Both the position numbers and the translations under genes were made by a program. A DNA stretch of 64,000 nt, from contig NC_003155.5 in assembly GCF_000009765.2 (NCBI RefSeq), positions 6,324,001-6,388,000 of the forward strand. The letters are read 5' to 3'. A model generated the notes under the pieces. That model saw only the letters and a program-made list of their open reading frames with translations, had not been told where the DNA came from and made no database searches. Below, one piece after another: positions 8,060 through 15,979 of the stretch (positions within the stretch are counted from its first letter, which is position 1; each line of letters begins with the position of its first letter). Origin of the DNA: Streptomyces avermitilis MA-4680 = NBRC 14893. GTDB taxonomy: Bacteria; Actinomycetota; Actinomycetes; Streptomycetales; Streptomycetaceae.

Positions 8060-8716
8060 ATGCGCATACGGACGACCAGGAAAGAGCCCCGGCGAGCGAC
8101 CGGGAAAGCGGCCGGGAAGGCCAAGGTGTACGCGGCCGTCATCGGTCTCGCGACGGCGGGCACCTTCGTGCTCTCCACCGGCCCGGCCGGCGCCCACGGC
8201 TACACCGACCAGCCCCTCAGCCGGCAGAAGATGTGCGCGACCGGCGGGTCCGTGGCCAACTGCGGTGACATCCAGTGGGAGCCCCAGAGCGTCGAGGGCC
8301 CCAAGGGCTTCCCCGCGGGCGGACCGGCCGACGGACAGATCTGTTCGGCGGGCCACTCCAACTTCGGCCAGCTCAACCAGCCCAAGACCCCCGCGGGCAC
8401 GGCCTGGCCCACGACCAGGGTGACGGGCGGACAGAGCTACAGCTTCCGCTGGCAGTTCACCGCCTCGCACGCCACGACCGACTTCAAGTACTACGTCACG
8501 AAGGCCGGCTGGAACCAGAACCACGCGCTGACCCGCGCGGATCTGAACACCACGCCGTTCCTGACGGTGCCGTACAACAACCAGCGCCCGCCGTCCACGC
8601 TCTCCCACAGCGGCACCCTGCCCACCGGGCTGAGCGGTCACCACGTCATCCTCGGGGTCTGGACGATCGCGGACACGGCGAACGCGTTCTACTCGTGCGC
8701 CGACGTCACTTTCTGA
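8060..8716 (+). CDS. AA10 lytic polysaccharide monooxygenase, chitin type
   Basis: A 218-residue secreted copper LPMO without an extra binding module. The signal peptide ends at Ala45, and the mature protein starts HGYTDQP. His46 is thus the N-terminal copper-brace histidine, His137 (FTASHATTDF) the second, and Phe210 in NAFYSC the axial residue. This set is typical of chitin-active AA10 enzymes that cleave glycosidic bonds oxidatively. The ATG has AGGAG seven bases upstream. In S. lividans and S. coelicolor an LPMO at this place near glxA-cslA has been studied (CHB3/SliLPMO10E class). A contribution to remodelling of the CslA glycan or chitin-like material is plausible. The dre site upstream predicts DasR control. 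Confidence 0.92.
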   Translation: MRIRTTRKEPRRATGKAAGKAKVYAAVIGLATAGTFVLSTGPAGAHGYTDQPLSRQKMCATGGSVANCGDIQWEPQSVEGPKGFPAGGPADGQICSAGHSNFGQLNQPKTPAGTAWPTTRVTGGQSYSFRWQFTASHATTDFKYYVTKAGWNQNHALTRADLNTTPFLTVPYNNQRPPSTLSHSGTLPTGLSGHHVILGVWTIADTANAFYSCADVTF

Positions 8717-8820
8717 GCCCTGCTTGAGGCTCTCCCGTGGTCCGGGCGGGTAGGTTCCACGCACGTCGACATGACCATGACGACGTGCGTGGAGCCAGTA
8801 CCGGCCACCGGGGGAGAACG

Positions 8821-9291
8821 ATGGACGTCATTTTCTATGCCATACCCAGCCTGATCATCGCCGGCGTGCTGGCCATGGCGACCGTGGTCGTCAGGCGCTC
8901 GCTCCAGCTCAGGAGCAACTGGAACAGCGGACTGGTCGCCGAGGCGCGCTGTCTGCGGGCGTACACCACGACCAGCGGTGGCGGCGGTGACACCTCCGTG
9001 AGCACCACCCAGCACCACGTCTACGAGTTCACCAGCGGCGACGGCCTCACGATCCGCTTCGACGAGGCGAACGGCCCGGGGACGACCGTCCCGGGCGACA
9101 TCGTCACCGTGCACTACACGGCCGAGCGCCCCGACCGGGCCACCGCCCACGCCCCGGCGCGCGGCCTGGCCCTGGCCGGCACGATCGGCATCCTGGTGTT
9201 CCTCGGGGTGGTCGCCGTGTCCTGCGTCGGCTTCATGGTTACGTACACCGAAGTCTTCGCGGGGGACGGCGGGTTCAGCACCATGCCGTAG
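8821..9291 (+). CDS. DUF3592-type two-TM membrane protein
   Basis: A 156-residue protein beginning ATG with GGGGGAGAACG in front. One membrane helix lies at about 5-25 and another at about 115-140. Between them is an extracytoplasmic beta-rich segment with YEFTSGDGLTIRF and PGDIVTVHYTAERPD, the pattern of DUF3592 proteins. Function is unknown. It stands alone between the LPMO and the acyl-CoA synthetase gene. Confidence 0.7.
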   Translation: MDVIFYAIPSLIIAGVLAMATVVVRRSLQLRSNWNSGLVAEARCLRAYTTTSGGGGDTSVSTTQHHVYEFTSGDGLTIRFDEANGPGTTVPGDIVTVHYTAERPDRATAHAPARGLALAGTIGILVFLGVVAVSCVGFMVTYTEVFAGDGGFSTMP

Positions 9292-9359
9292 CGGCGGGGA
9301 GAAGGGGCCGCACGCACGCGTCTCCACATCTGACGGTACGTCAATTACCGTGCGCGTCC

Positions 9360-11009
9360 ATGGAGTCCATGAGGCGTACCGTCGCGGAGCTGGTGCGGGA
9401 ACGGTGGGGCGACCACCGGCCGGGGCTGTGGTTCGAAGGGCGGGTGCTCAGCCATCACCAGATGGCGGCGGGCGCGGCGGCCCGCGCGGAGCTGCTGGCC
9501 GGCCTGCTGGCGTCCGGCGCCGAACCGCATGTCGGGGTCCTGCTCGACAACACCCCCGAGTACCCGCTGTGGCTGAGCGCGGCCGCCGTCGCCGGTGCGG
9601 CCGTCGCCGGCCTCAACCCCACCCGACGCGGCCCCGAACTGGCCCGCGACATCCGGCACACCGAGTGCCGGGTCGTGGTCACCGAGCGCGCCCACCTGCC
9701 GCTCCTCGACGGGCTCGAACTGCCCGGCGTACGCCTGCTGGTGACCGACACGGACGCCTACGAGGAACTGCTCGCGCCCTACGCCGACGCGGAGCCGGAC
9801 GCGTCCCGGGCCACCCCGGACGACCGCCTCCTGCTGTACTTCACCTCCGGCTCGACGGGCGCCCCCAAGGCCGCGATCTGCTCCCAGGGCCGGCTGGCCG
9901 CCGCCGGGCACTCACTCGTCGGTCACTTCGGGGTGCGCCCGGACGACGTGCACTACGTCTGTATGCCGATGTTCCACGGCAACGCGGTGATCGCCGACTG
10001 GGCGCCCGCGCTCGCGGCGGGTGCGGGGGTGGCGCTGCGCCGGCGCTTCTCGGCCTCGGGCTTTCTGCCGGACGTACGGGCGTACGGGGCGACGTACTTC
10101 ACGTATGTGGGGCGTGCCGTCCAGTACATCCTGGCCACCGAGGAGCGGCCCGGCGACCGGGACAACCCGCTGCGGCTCGGCTTCGGCACGGAGGCGGGGG
10201 CGGTGGACGCGGCGGCCTTCGAGCGGCGGTTCGGGGTGCGGCTGGTGGAGGGGTACGGCTCCTCGGAGGGCGGCGCGGCGATCCAGTGGCGTCCTGGCAC
10301 CCCGCCGGGGGCGGTCGGCCGGGCGGCCCCCGGGGACGACCTGGCGGTACTCGACCCGGACACCCGCGAGGAGTGCCCGCCGGCCGAGTTCGACGCGGCC
10401 GGCCGGCTCGGCAACGGGGCCGAGGCGATAGGGGAGCTGGTGAACCGCGGGCCCAACCCCTTCGAGGGCTACTGGCGCAATCCCGAGGCGGACGCGGCGA
10501 GGCGGCGGGCGGGCTGGTACTGGACGGGTGACCTGTTCTACCGGGACGCCGACGGGTTCCTCTACTTCGCCGGCCGCACGGACGACCGGCTGCGCGTCGA
10601 CAGCGAGAACCTCGCCGCCGCGACGATCGAGAACATCCTCGCCCGGTACGAGGGTGCCGCCGCCGTCGCCGTGTACGCGGTGCCGGATCCGGTGGCCGGG
10701 GACCAGGTGATGGCGACGGTCGCCGGTGACTTCGACCCGCTCGGCTTCGCCGCGTTCCTGCTGGCCCAGCCGGATCTGGGGACGAAGATGGCGCCCCGGT
10801 TCGTCCGGGTCGTGGAGCGGATGCCGGTCACGGCCACGAACAAGATCCATCGGGCGGGGCTGCGGCGGGAGGGGTTCCGGTGCGCCGACCCGGTGTGGTG
10901 GCGGCCGCCCGGGGAGCGCTGCTACCGGCGGCTCACCGGGGCGGATGTGGCGGGGCTGGTGGACGAGTACCGGGCGCGGGGGCGGGAGGAGCTCCTCACC
11001 AGGGCGTAG
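9360..11009 (+). CDS. AMP-forming acyl-CoA synthetase (long-chain type)
   Basis: A 549-residue member of the ANL superfamily that activates a carboxylic acid through an acyl-adenylate and transfers it to CoA. The phosphate loop TSGSTGAPK is at 162-170, the A5 motif YGSSEG near 300, and the A7/A8 core YWTGDLFYRDADGFLYFAGRTDD near 385-405. The A10 catalytic lysine is in TATNKIHR near 500. The overall pattern resembles FadD17-like/very-long-chain acyl-CoA synthetases. No pathway partner lies nearby, so the substrate is open. Either ATG (9360 or 9369) could start translation. It converges on tRNA-Lys copy 2 across a shared hairpin. Confidence 0.85.
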   Translation: MESMRRTVAELVRERWGDHRPGLWFEGRVLSHHQMAAGAAARAELLAGLLASGAEPHVGVLLDNTPEYPLWLSAAAVAGAAVAGLNPTRRGPELARDIRHTECRVVVTERAHLPLLDGLELPGVRLLVTDTDAYEELLAPYADAEPDASRATPDDRLLLYFTSGSTGAPKAAICSQGRLAAAGHSLVGHFGVRPDDVHYVCMPMFHGNAVIADWAPALAAGAGVALRRRFSASGFLPDVRAYGATYFTYVGRAVQYILATEERPGDRDNPLRLGFGTEAGAVDAAAFERRFGVRLVEGYGSSEGGAAIQWRPGTPPGAVGRAAPGDDLAVLDPDTREECPPAEFDAAGRLGNGAEAIGELVNRGPNPFEGYWRNPEADAARRRAGWYWTGDLFYRDADGFLYFAGRTDDRLRVDSENLAAATIENILARYEGAAAVAVYAVPDPVAGDQVMATVAGDFDPLGFAAFLLAQPDLGTKMAPRFVRVVERMPVTATNKIHRAGLRREGFRCADPVWWRPPGERCYRRLTGADVAGLVDEYRARGREELLTRA

Positions 11010-11031
11010 GTCCGAGGGGCGCGGATCGCAA

Positions 11032-11061
11032 AGAAGCCCCTCGCTCTCGCGAGGGGCTTCT
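11032..11061. terminator. bidirectional terminator
   Basis: A perfect 13-bp stem with a TCTC loop between the acyl-CoA synthetase gene and the convergent tRNA-Lys copy 2. Confidence 0.85.
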
Positions 11062-11067
11062 CATCTG

Positions 11068-11141
11068 TGCGCCGCCAGGGACTCGAACCCCGGACCCGCT
11101 GATTAAGAGTCAGCTGCTCTAACCAACTGAGCTAGCGGCGC
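11068..11141 (-). tRNA. tRNA-Lys (anticodon CTT), copy 2
   Basis: Identical over 74 nt to copy 1, with the same cloverleaf and anticodon, and a terminator hairpin directly 3'. Confidence 0.98.
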
Positions 11142-11272
11142 ATGACTCTCGCCTTCCGCTCTCGCGGTCGGCGACAAAAGAAATACTACCTGGTCCGAAA
11201 GGGTGCTGATGACCACCCGGGGGTATACCCGGGGGCACCGGAGGCGGGCCGCCCCCGGTGGCCGGATTCGTT

Positions 11273-12031
11273 CTAGATCGCCAGCGAGAGCAGGACCGGC
11301 GCCGCCCCCTTGTTCAGCGTTTCCGCCGCCTGCCGCAGGCGGTGGGCGTGCTCGATCGGCAGGGACAGGGCGAGGCAGCCCACGGAGGAGCCGGCGGTGA
11401 TCGGGACGGCCGCGCAGACCGTGCCGACCGCGTATTCCTGGAGGTCGAGCACGGGAACCGTCGGCGGCTGGGCGTCCAGACGGGACAGCAGCACCCGCTC
11501 GCTGGTGATCGTCCGCGAGGTGAGGCGGGCCATCTTGTGGCGGGCGAGGTGGTCGCGGCGTCCGTTGAGATCGAGCTGGCCGAGCAGGCTCTTGCCGACC
11601 GCGCTGGCGTGGGCGGAGGAGCGGAAGTCGACCCACTCGTGCACGGCGGGCGTGGTCGGGCCCTCCGCGCACTGGGTGACGTGCACCTCGCCGTCTATGT
11701 AGCGGCTGATGTAGATCGCGGCACCCACGGAGTCGCGCAGCCGGTCGAGGGTGTGCTGGAGCTTCTCCCGCAGGGCCTGGTCATGGCCGTGCGTGGAACC
11801 CAGCCTGCTGAGGGAGGCACCGGGGACGTACTCCCCGTCGGCGACCTGTTCGACGTATCCCTCCCTGCGCAGCATCCGCAGGAGGGCGGTCAGCCGCTCC
11901 GTGCCGAGACCGGTCCGACGGGCGAGTTCGGTGTCGGTGACGCCGGTGGAGTGTCGGGCCACCGTCTCCAGGACGCGGAGGGCGTCCTGGGCCGAGTGGT
12001 TCGGGGCGGTCGGCTCGTGCTTCAGCGCCAC
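11273..12031 (-). CDS. IclR-family transcriptional regulator
   Basis: A 252-residue regulator. The GTG at 12031 is chosen because AGGGGG precedes it by five bases; a longer in-frame start at 12124 has no RBS. The N-terminal helix-turn-helix spans about 12-75 (SAQDALRVLETVARH ... GLGTERLTALLRMLRREGYV). The C-terminal effector domain includes SAHASAVGKSLLGQL and the AVPITAGSSVGCLALSLP strand set typical of IclR. It lies 176 bp downstream of ehuA in the same direction, separated by a strong hairpin. It is the likely local regulator of the transport and catabolic genes that follow, by proximity only. Confidence 0.88.
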   Translation of the reverse strand: MALKHEPTAPNHSAQDALRVLETVARHSTGVTDTELARRTGLGTERLTALLRMLRREGYVEQVADGEYVPGASLSRLGSTHGHDQALREKLQHTLDRLRDSVGAAIYISRYIDGEVHVTQCAEGPTTPAVHEWVDFRSSAHASAVGKSLLGQLDLNGRRDHLARHKMARLTSRTITSERVLLSRLDAQPPTVPVLDLQEYAVGTVCAAVPITAGSSVGCLALSLPIEHAHRLRQAAETLNKGAAPVLLSLAI

Positions 12032-12128
12032 GGTTTCCCCCTGCGCTTTTGTGGGCCGTTTCCGGACAGCCTGGCTGTGTCCACGATAGCCGCCAAGAGG
12101 GGTGAAGAGGGCAGGGGTTGACAAGATT

Positions 12129-12167
12129 GGTGGCGCGTTCCACGCCTCTCAGCAGGAACGCGCCACC
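12129..12167 (-). terminator. terminator of the ehu operon
   Basis: A perfect 13-bp stem (12129-12141 with 12155-12167) and a 13-nt loop, located between the ehuA stop and the IclR gene. The reverse-strand sequence after it reads AATCTTGTC, a weak U-run. Confidence 0.7.
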
Positions 12168-12207
12168 CTGGCATATGCCCGAGTCATGGTCTGACGGTTG
12201 CTTTCCG

Positions 12208-13023
12208 TCAGCGGACCGCGCTCAGGAACTCGCGGGTGCGCTCGTGGTCGGGGTCGCCGAAGATCTTCTCCGGCGACCCGGACTCGATCACATGGCCCGC
12301 GTCGAACATCAGCACCTGGTCGGAGATGTCCCGGGCGAAGTTCATCTCGTGGGTCACGCAGAGCATCGTGATGTCCGTACTGCGGGCGATGTCGCGCAGG
12401 ACGTCCAGGACGCCCGCGACGAGCTCGGGGTCCAGCGCCGACGTCACCTCGTCGAGCAGCAGCACCTGGGGGCGCATGGCGAGGGCCCGGGCTATCGCGA
12501 CCCGCTGCTGTTGCCCGCCCGACAGCTGGGTCGGATAGGCGTCCGCCTTGTCGGCGAGGCCCACCAGGTCGAGCAGTTCACGGGCCCGCTGCTCGGCCTC
12601 GTCCTTGGCCAGACCGAGCACGGTGACGGGCGCCTCGGTGACGTTGCGCAGCACCTTCATGTTCGGGAACAGGTTGAACTGCTGGAAGACCATCCCGATG
12701 TTCTTGCGGACCTCGCGGACGTGCTTCTCACCGGCCGGGACCAGGGCGCCGTTCTTCTCCTCGTGGGTGAGGTAGTCGCCGTTGACCCTGATCGTGCCCG
12801 AGTCGGGCTTCGTCAGCGTCATCAGCAGCCGCAGGATCGTCGTCTTGCCGGAGCCGGACGGGCCGATCAGGGTGACGTGCTTGCCGGAGTCGACGGAGAA
12901 GTCCAGCGAGTCCAGCACGGTGTGGGACCCGAAGCTCTTGGTGACCTTCTCGAAGCGGATCAGCTCGTCGCCGTCCACCGTGGGGCCGGCCGTCTGTGTC
13001 GAGGGGGTGGTGTCAGCGGGCAA
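12208..13023 (-). CDS. ehuA: EhuA-like ABC transporter ATPase
   Basis: A 271-residue ATPase of the polar-amino-acid/ectoine importer family. Walker A GPSGSGKT is at 54-61, then Q-loop VFQQFNLFPNMKVLRNV, signature LSGGQQQR, Walker B LLLDEVTSALDP and H-loop VTHEMNFARD. The start is TTG, overlapping the ehuD stop by 11 bp, with GGAG upstream. Gene order and sequence fit EhuA of the ectoine/hydroxyectoine importer, but related amino-acid importers are close. The symbol is therefore a best match, not a proof of substrate. Confidence 0.7.
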   Translation of the reverse strand: MPADTTPSTQTAGPTVDGDELIRFEKVTKSFGSHTVLDSLDFSVDSGKHVTLIGPSGSGKTTILRLLMTLTKPDSGTIRVNGDYLTHEEKNGALVPAGEKHVREVRKNIGMVFQQFNLFPNMKVLRNVTEAPVTVLGLAKDEAEQRARELLDLVGLADKADAYPTQLSGGQQQRVAIARALAMRPQVLLLDEVTSALDPELVAGVLDVLRDIARSTDITMLCVTHEMNFARDISDQVLMFDAGHVIESGSPEKIFGDPDHERTREFLSAVR

Positions 13024-13663
13024 GGCGGCGCTCCAGAGCTCGGAGGAGAAGGGAGGCGGGGTAGGCGATGACGATGAAGGCGACGCCGACGAGCACGATC
13101 GGCTCGTTCATGTGGAAGGTCCGCGAACCGAACTGGCGGGCCTCGCCCAGCATCTCCAGCACGCCGATGGTCATGAGCATCGGCGAGTCCTTCAGCATCG
13201 CGATGACGTAGTTGCCGAGGGCGGGCACGACGCGGCGCAGGGCCTGCGGCAGGATGACCGCGGTCCAGGTGCGCGAACGGGGCAGGCTGAGCGCCGTGGC
13301 CGCCTCCCACTGGCCCACGGGAACGCCGTCGATGCCCGCGCGATAGACCTCCGCGGTGTACGTGGAGTAGTGCAGGCCCAGGCCGATCACGCCGGTGGCC
13401 AGCGCGGACAGGGTGATGCCCCACTCGGGCAGGACGTAGAAGAAGAAGAAAAGCTGCACGAGCAGCGGGGTGTTGCGGATGAACTCGGTGACGGCCAGGA
13501 CGGGCCATCGCACCGCCTTCAGCGACGAGCGCTGGGCGAGGGCCCAGACCAGTCCGAGGGCGAAGGCGATCAGCGAGCCGAGGACCAGGGCCTCGAGCGT
13601 CACCAGGACACCGTCCCAGAACCGGGGCATGAAGTCGCCGAGCGTGGACCAGTTCCAGTTCAC
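13013..13663 (-). CDS. ehuD: EhuD-like ABC permease
   Basis: A 216-residue inner-membrane permease of the HisMQ type. About five hydrophobic helices are visible. The EAA loop region reads EVYRAGIDGVPVGQWEAATALSLPRSRTW, which contacts the ATPase. The GTG start overlaps the ehuC stop as GTGA, so translation is coupled. It would pair with EhuC to form the channel. Confidence 0.7.
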   Translation of the reverse strand: MNWNWSTLGDFMPRFWDGVLVTLEALVLGSLIAFALGLVWALAQRSSLKAVRWPVLAVTEFIRNTPLLVQLFFFFYVLPEWGITLSALATGVIGLGLHYSTYTAEVYRAGIDGVPVGQWEAATALSLPRSRTWTAVILPQALRRVVPALGNYVIAMLKDSPMLMTIGVLEMLGEARQFGSRTFHMNEPIVLVGVAFIVIAYPASLLLRALERRLAR

Positions 13664-14409
13664 GAGGCACCTCCGGGGCCGGACCAGCTGCGGGCGAAGT
13701 CCTGCTGCGGGCCGAGGCCGGTCTTCTGCGTCACGGCGGCGCCGCCGGCCGGGGACTGCCCGATGCCGGCCTTGGCCCTGCGCTCCACCAGGCGCATCAC
13801 CCGGGTCAGCAGGAACGCGAGCACGAAGTACATGACCAGGATCACCGTGTACACCGGAGCGCTCTGTCCGGTGGCGTTACGCACCAGCTGGGCGGCGAAG
13901 GTGATGTCCCCCACGCCGAGGACGGACACCAGGGCGGTGCCCTTCAGCAGCTCGATGAGCAGGTTGTTGAAGGGGGGCACCATCTCGGGCCAGGCCTGCG
14001 GCAGGATGATCTTCCGCAGCCGCTGGGCGGGTGTGAAGCTCAGTGCGATCCCCGCCTCGCGCTGGGCCGGCGCGACGGCCGCGACGGCACCGCGCACGAT
14101 CTCGGAGCCGTAGGCGCCGTAGGTGCAGCCGAGCGTGAGTACGGCGGCCCACATCGGGACCAGCTGCCAGCCCAGGGTCAGCGGCACCACGAAGAACACC
14201 CATAGCATCAGGACCAGCGCGGACGTACCGCGGAACACCTCGAAGTAGGCCCCGGACAGGAAACGTACGACCCACAGCCGATGGGTACGGGCCAGGCCGA
14301 CGGTGAAGGCGACCACGGCGCCGAGCGCGGCGCTGTAGACGGTCAACTGGACCGTGATCCACACACCCTTGAGGAGCAGCTCCCACAAGCCTGCGCTTAT
14401 CTCACTCAT
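13660..14409 (-). CDS. ehuC: EhuC-like ABC permease
   Basis: A 249-residue permease. The ATG at 14409 overlaps the ehuB stop as ATGA and is preferred to the in-frame ATG at 14418. Hydrophobic helices occupy about 15-40, 55-80, 85-110 and 185-215. The EAA motif is around GAVAAVAPAQREAGIALSF. The C-terminal tail after about 225 is hydrophilic (Gly/Ala rich) and longer than needed for transport. Confidence 0.7.
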   Translation of the reverse strand: MSEISAGLWELLLKGVWITVQLTVYSAALGAVVAFTVGLARTHRLWVVRFLSGAYFEVFRGTSALVLMLWVFFVVPLTLGWQLVPMWAAVLTLGCTYGAYGSEIVRGAVAAVAPAQREAGIALSFTPAQRLRKIILPQAWPEMVPPFNNLLIELLKGTALVSVLGVGDITFAAQLVRNATGQSAPVYTVILVMYFVLAFLLTRVMRLVERRAKAGIGQSPAGGAAVTQKTGLGPQQDFARSWSGPGGAS

Positions 14410-15332
14410 GGTGTGCACTTCTCCTCGGCCGTGATGGTCGTCATCTGGGCCTTCGTGAAGCCGAAGGGCCGCATGATCTCCAGGAGTTCACCGCTTCGCT
14501 TCAGCTTGCGCAGCTCACGGTTGTAGGCGTCGCGCAGGTTCCGCTCCGGCCTGCGGAACGCGAAGGCGCCGACGTCGGTGACCGGTTTGCCGTCCAGATA
14601 GGGCGTGACCTCGGCGGTCGCCTCCGCCTTGCTGCTCCCGGTCTCCTTGACCACGTTGCGCACCGTGACCGCGGTGCCGACGAACACGTCGACGCGGCCC
14701 TGCTCGACGGCGAGGAGACCGGCCAGCTGGTCCGGCAGGGTGTCGACCTTCCTGACCCCCGCCTCCTTGATGTAGTCGATCTCCGCGTAGCCGATGCCGG
14801 TGGCCACGCGGGCCTTCGACCTGCCGAGGTCCGCGTAGGTGCGCAGCTTCAGCGGGTTGCCCTTGCGCACGATGAAGGCGTCCTTCATCTGGTACTCGGG
14901 ATCGGCGAAGACGACCTGCCCGCAGCGTTCCGGGGTGATGTACATCCCGGCGGCGACCACGTCGAACTGGAGGGAGTTGAGGCCGAAGATCAGCGAGCCG
15001 AAGTCGGTGGGGAACGGCTCGACATGGTCGATGCCGAGTTCGTTGAAGATACGGGTGGCGATGACCGGCGCCGACCCCGTCACCCTTCCGTCCTTGCCGA
15101 TGTAGCCGTAGGGCTGCTCGCCCGCGATGCCGAGCCGTACGGTTCCCCTGGCCCTCAGCTGCTCCAGCAGATGGCCCCCGTCCCCGGTGTCGGCGGTGGC
15201 CACCCGGCTGCATCCGCTGGTCGCGCCGACCGTGCCCACCGTGGCGAGGGCCGCCGCTCCCGCGAGGAGGGAGCGGCGGCGGAGTCTGTCTCGGGGCATG
15301 CTTCCTGAGGTGTTTCCCTGCGGTGAAGCCAT
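14406..15332 (-). CDS. ehuB: EhuB-like substrate-binding lipoprotein
   Basis: A 308-residue periplasmic-type binding protein of family SBP_bac_3. The N-terminus carries DRLRRRSLLAG, which looks twin-arginine-like, followed by a lipobox ending TSGC, so it is a lipoprotein. The binding domain includes QPYGYIGKDGRVTGSAPVIA, FDVVAAGMYITPERC and PDQLAGLLAVEQGRVDVFVG. The overall pattern fits EhuB. A second in-frame ATG at 15299 would still keep the signal peptide. It is the first gene of the ehuBCDA operon. The ligand could be ectoine or another small zwitterion or amino acid derivative. Confidence 0.7.
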   Translation of the reverse strand: MASPQGNTSGSMPRDRLRRRSLLAGAAALATVGTVGATSGCSRVATADTGDGGHLLEQLRARGTVRLGIAGEQPYGYIGKDGRVTGSAPVIATRIFNELGIDHVEPFPTDFGSLIFGLNSLQFDVVAAGMYITPERCGQVVFADPEYQMKDAFIVRKGNPLKLRTYADLGRSKARVATGIGYAEIDYIKEAGVRKVDTLPDQLAGLLAVEQGRVDVFVGTAVTVRNVVKETGSSKAEATAEVTPYLDGKPVTDVGAFAFRRPERNLRDAYNRELRKLKRSGELLEIMRPFGFTKAQMTTITAEEKCTP

Positions 15333-15461
15333 GGGCGCCCGGCTACCCGAACAGTCTGAAGATATTCCAGTCTTTTTTTAGCCCCTCTCCCCTCGGGCCC
15401 CACAGGCTTGGCCCGTGCCGGACTGGGCAGGCACGAGCGCAAGAGCATCAGGGAGGCACGA
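15333..15461. promoter_or_regulatory. divergent promoter region, ehuB / DUF3830 gene
   Basis: This 129-bp gap contains a locally AT-rich patch, with GAAGATATTCC followed by a run of seven T at 15373-15379, which stands out in this genome. The imperfect inverted repeat CTGAAGATATTCCAG is a candidate operator, perhaps for the IclR regulator. No clear -35/-10 pair was identified. Confidence 0.4.
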
Positions 15462-15950
15462 ATGGCAGACCGATACCTCGAAGTCGCGCTCGACAAGCGC
15501 GCAGTGCGCTGCACCGCCCGACTTCTCGACGACCGCGCGCCCCTCACCTGCCAGGCGGTGTGGGACGCGCTGCCCCTCGGCTCCGACGTCTACCACGCCA
15601 AGTACGCGCGCAACGAGGTCTACGCCCTCTTCCCGCCCTTCGCGGCCCAGGAACCGCCCCTGGAGAACCCGACGGTCACGCCCATCCCCGGCGACCTCTG
15701 CTACTTCACCTTCTCCGGCGCGGAGCTGGGCACGAAGGCCTACGGCTACGGAAAGGCCCAGCAGGAGACGGTGGTGGACCTCGCCCTCTTCTACGAGCGC
15801 AACAACCTGCTGCTCAACGGCGATGTGGGCTGGGTGCCGGGCATCGTCTGGGGCCAGGTGGTCGAGGGCCTGGACGCGATGGCCGAGGCGTGCAACGACC
15901 TGTGGCGATCGGGCGCGCAGGGCGAGACCCTGAGCTTCCGCCGCGCCTAG
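15462..15950 (+). CDS. DUF3830 family protein (cyclophilin-like fold)
   Basis: A 162-residue soluble protein. The ATG has GGGAGG five bases upstream. The sequence follows the DUF3830 pattern: RYLEVALDKRAVRCTARLL, AVWDALPL, HAKYARNEVYALFPPF, PIPGDLCYFTF and ALFYERNNLLL. Members are predicted to have a cyclophilin-like barrel and recur beside ABC importers, racemase-like proteins and amidases in catabolic loci. No enzymatic role is established. It is transcribed away from ehuB and converges on the amidase gene across only 29 bp. Confidence 0.75.
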   Translation: MADRYLEVALDKRAVRCTARLLDDRAPLTCQAVWDALPLGSDVYHAKYARNEVYALFPPFAAQEPPLENPTVTPIPGDLCYFTFSGAELGTKAYGYGKAQQETVVDLALFYERNNLLLNGDVGWVPGIVWGQVVEGLDAMAEACNDLWRSGAQGETLSFRRA

Positions 15951-15979
15951 TCGCCGGCCGACCGCCACAACGCCGCCCC

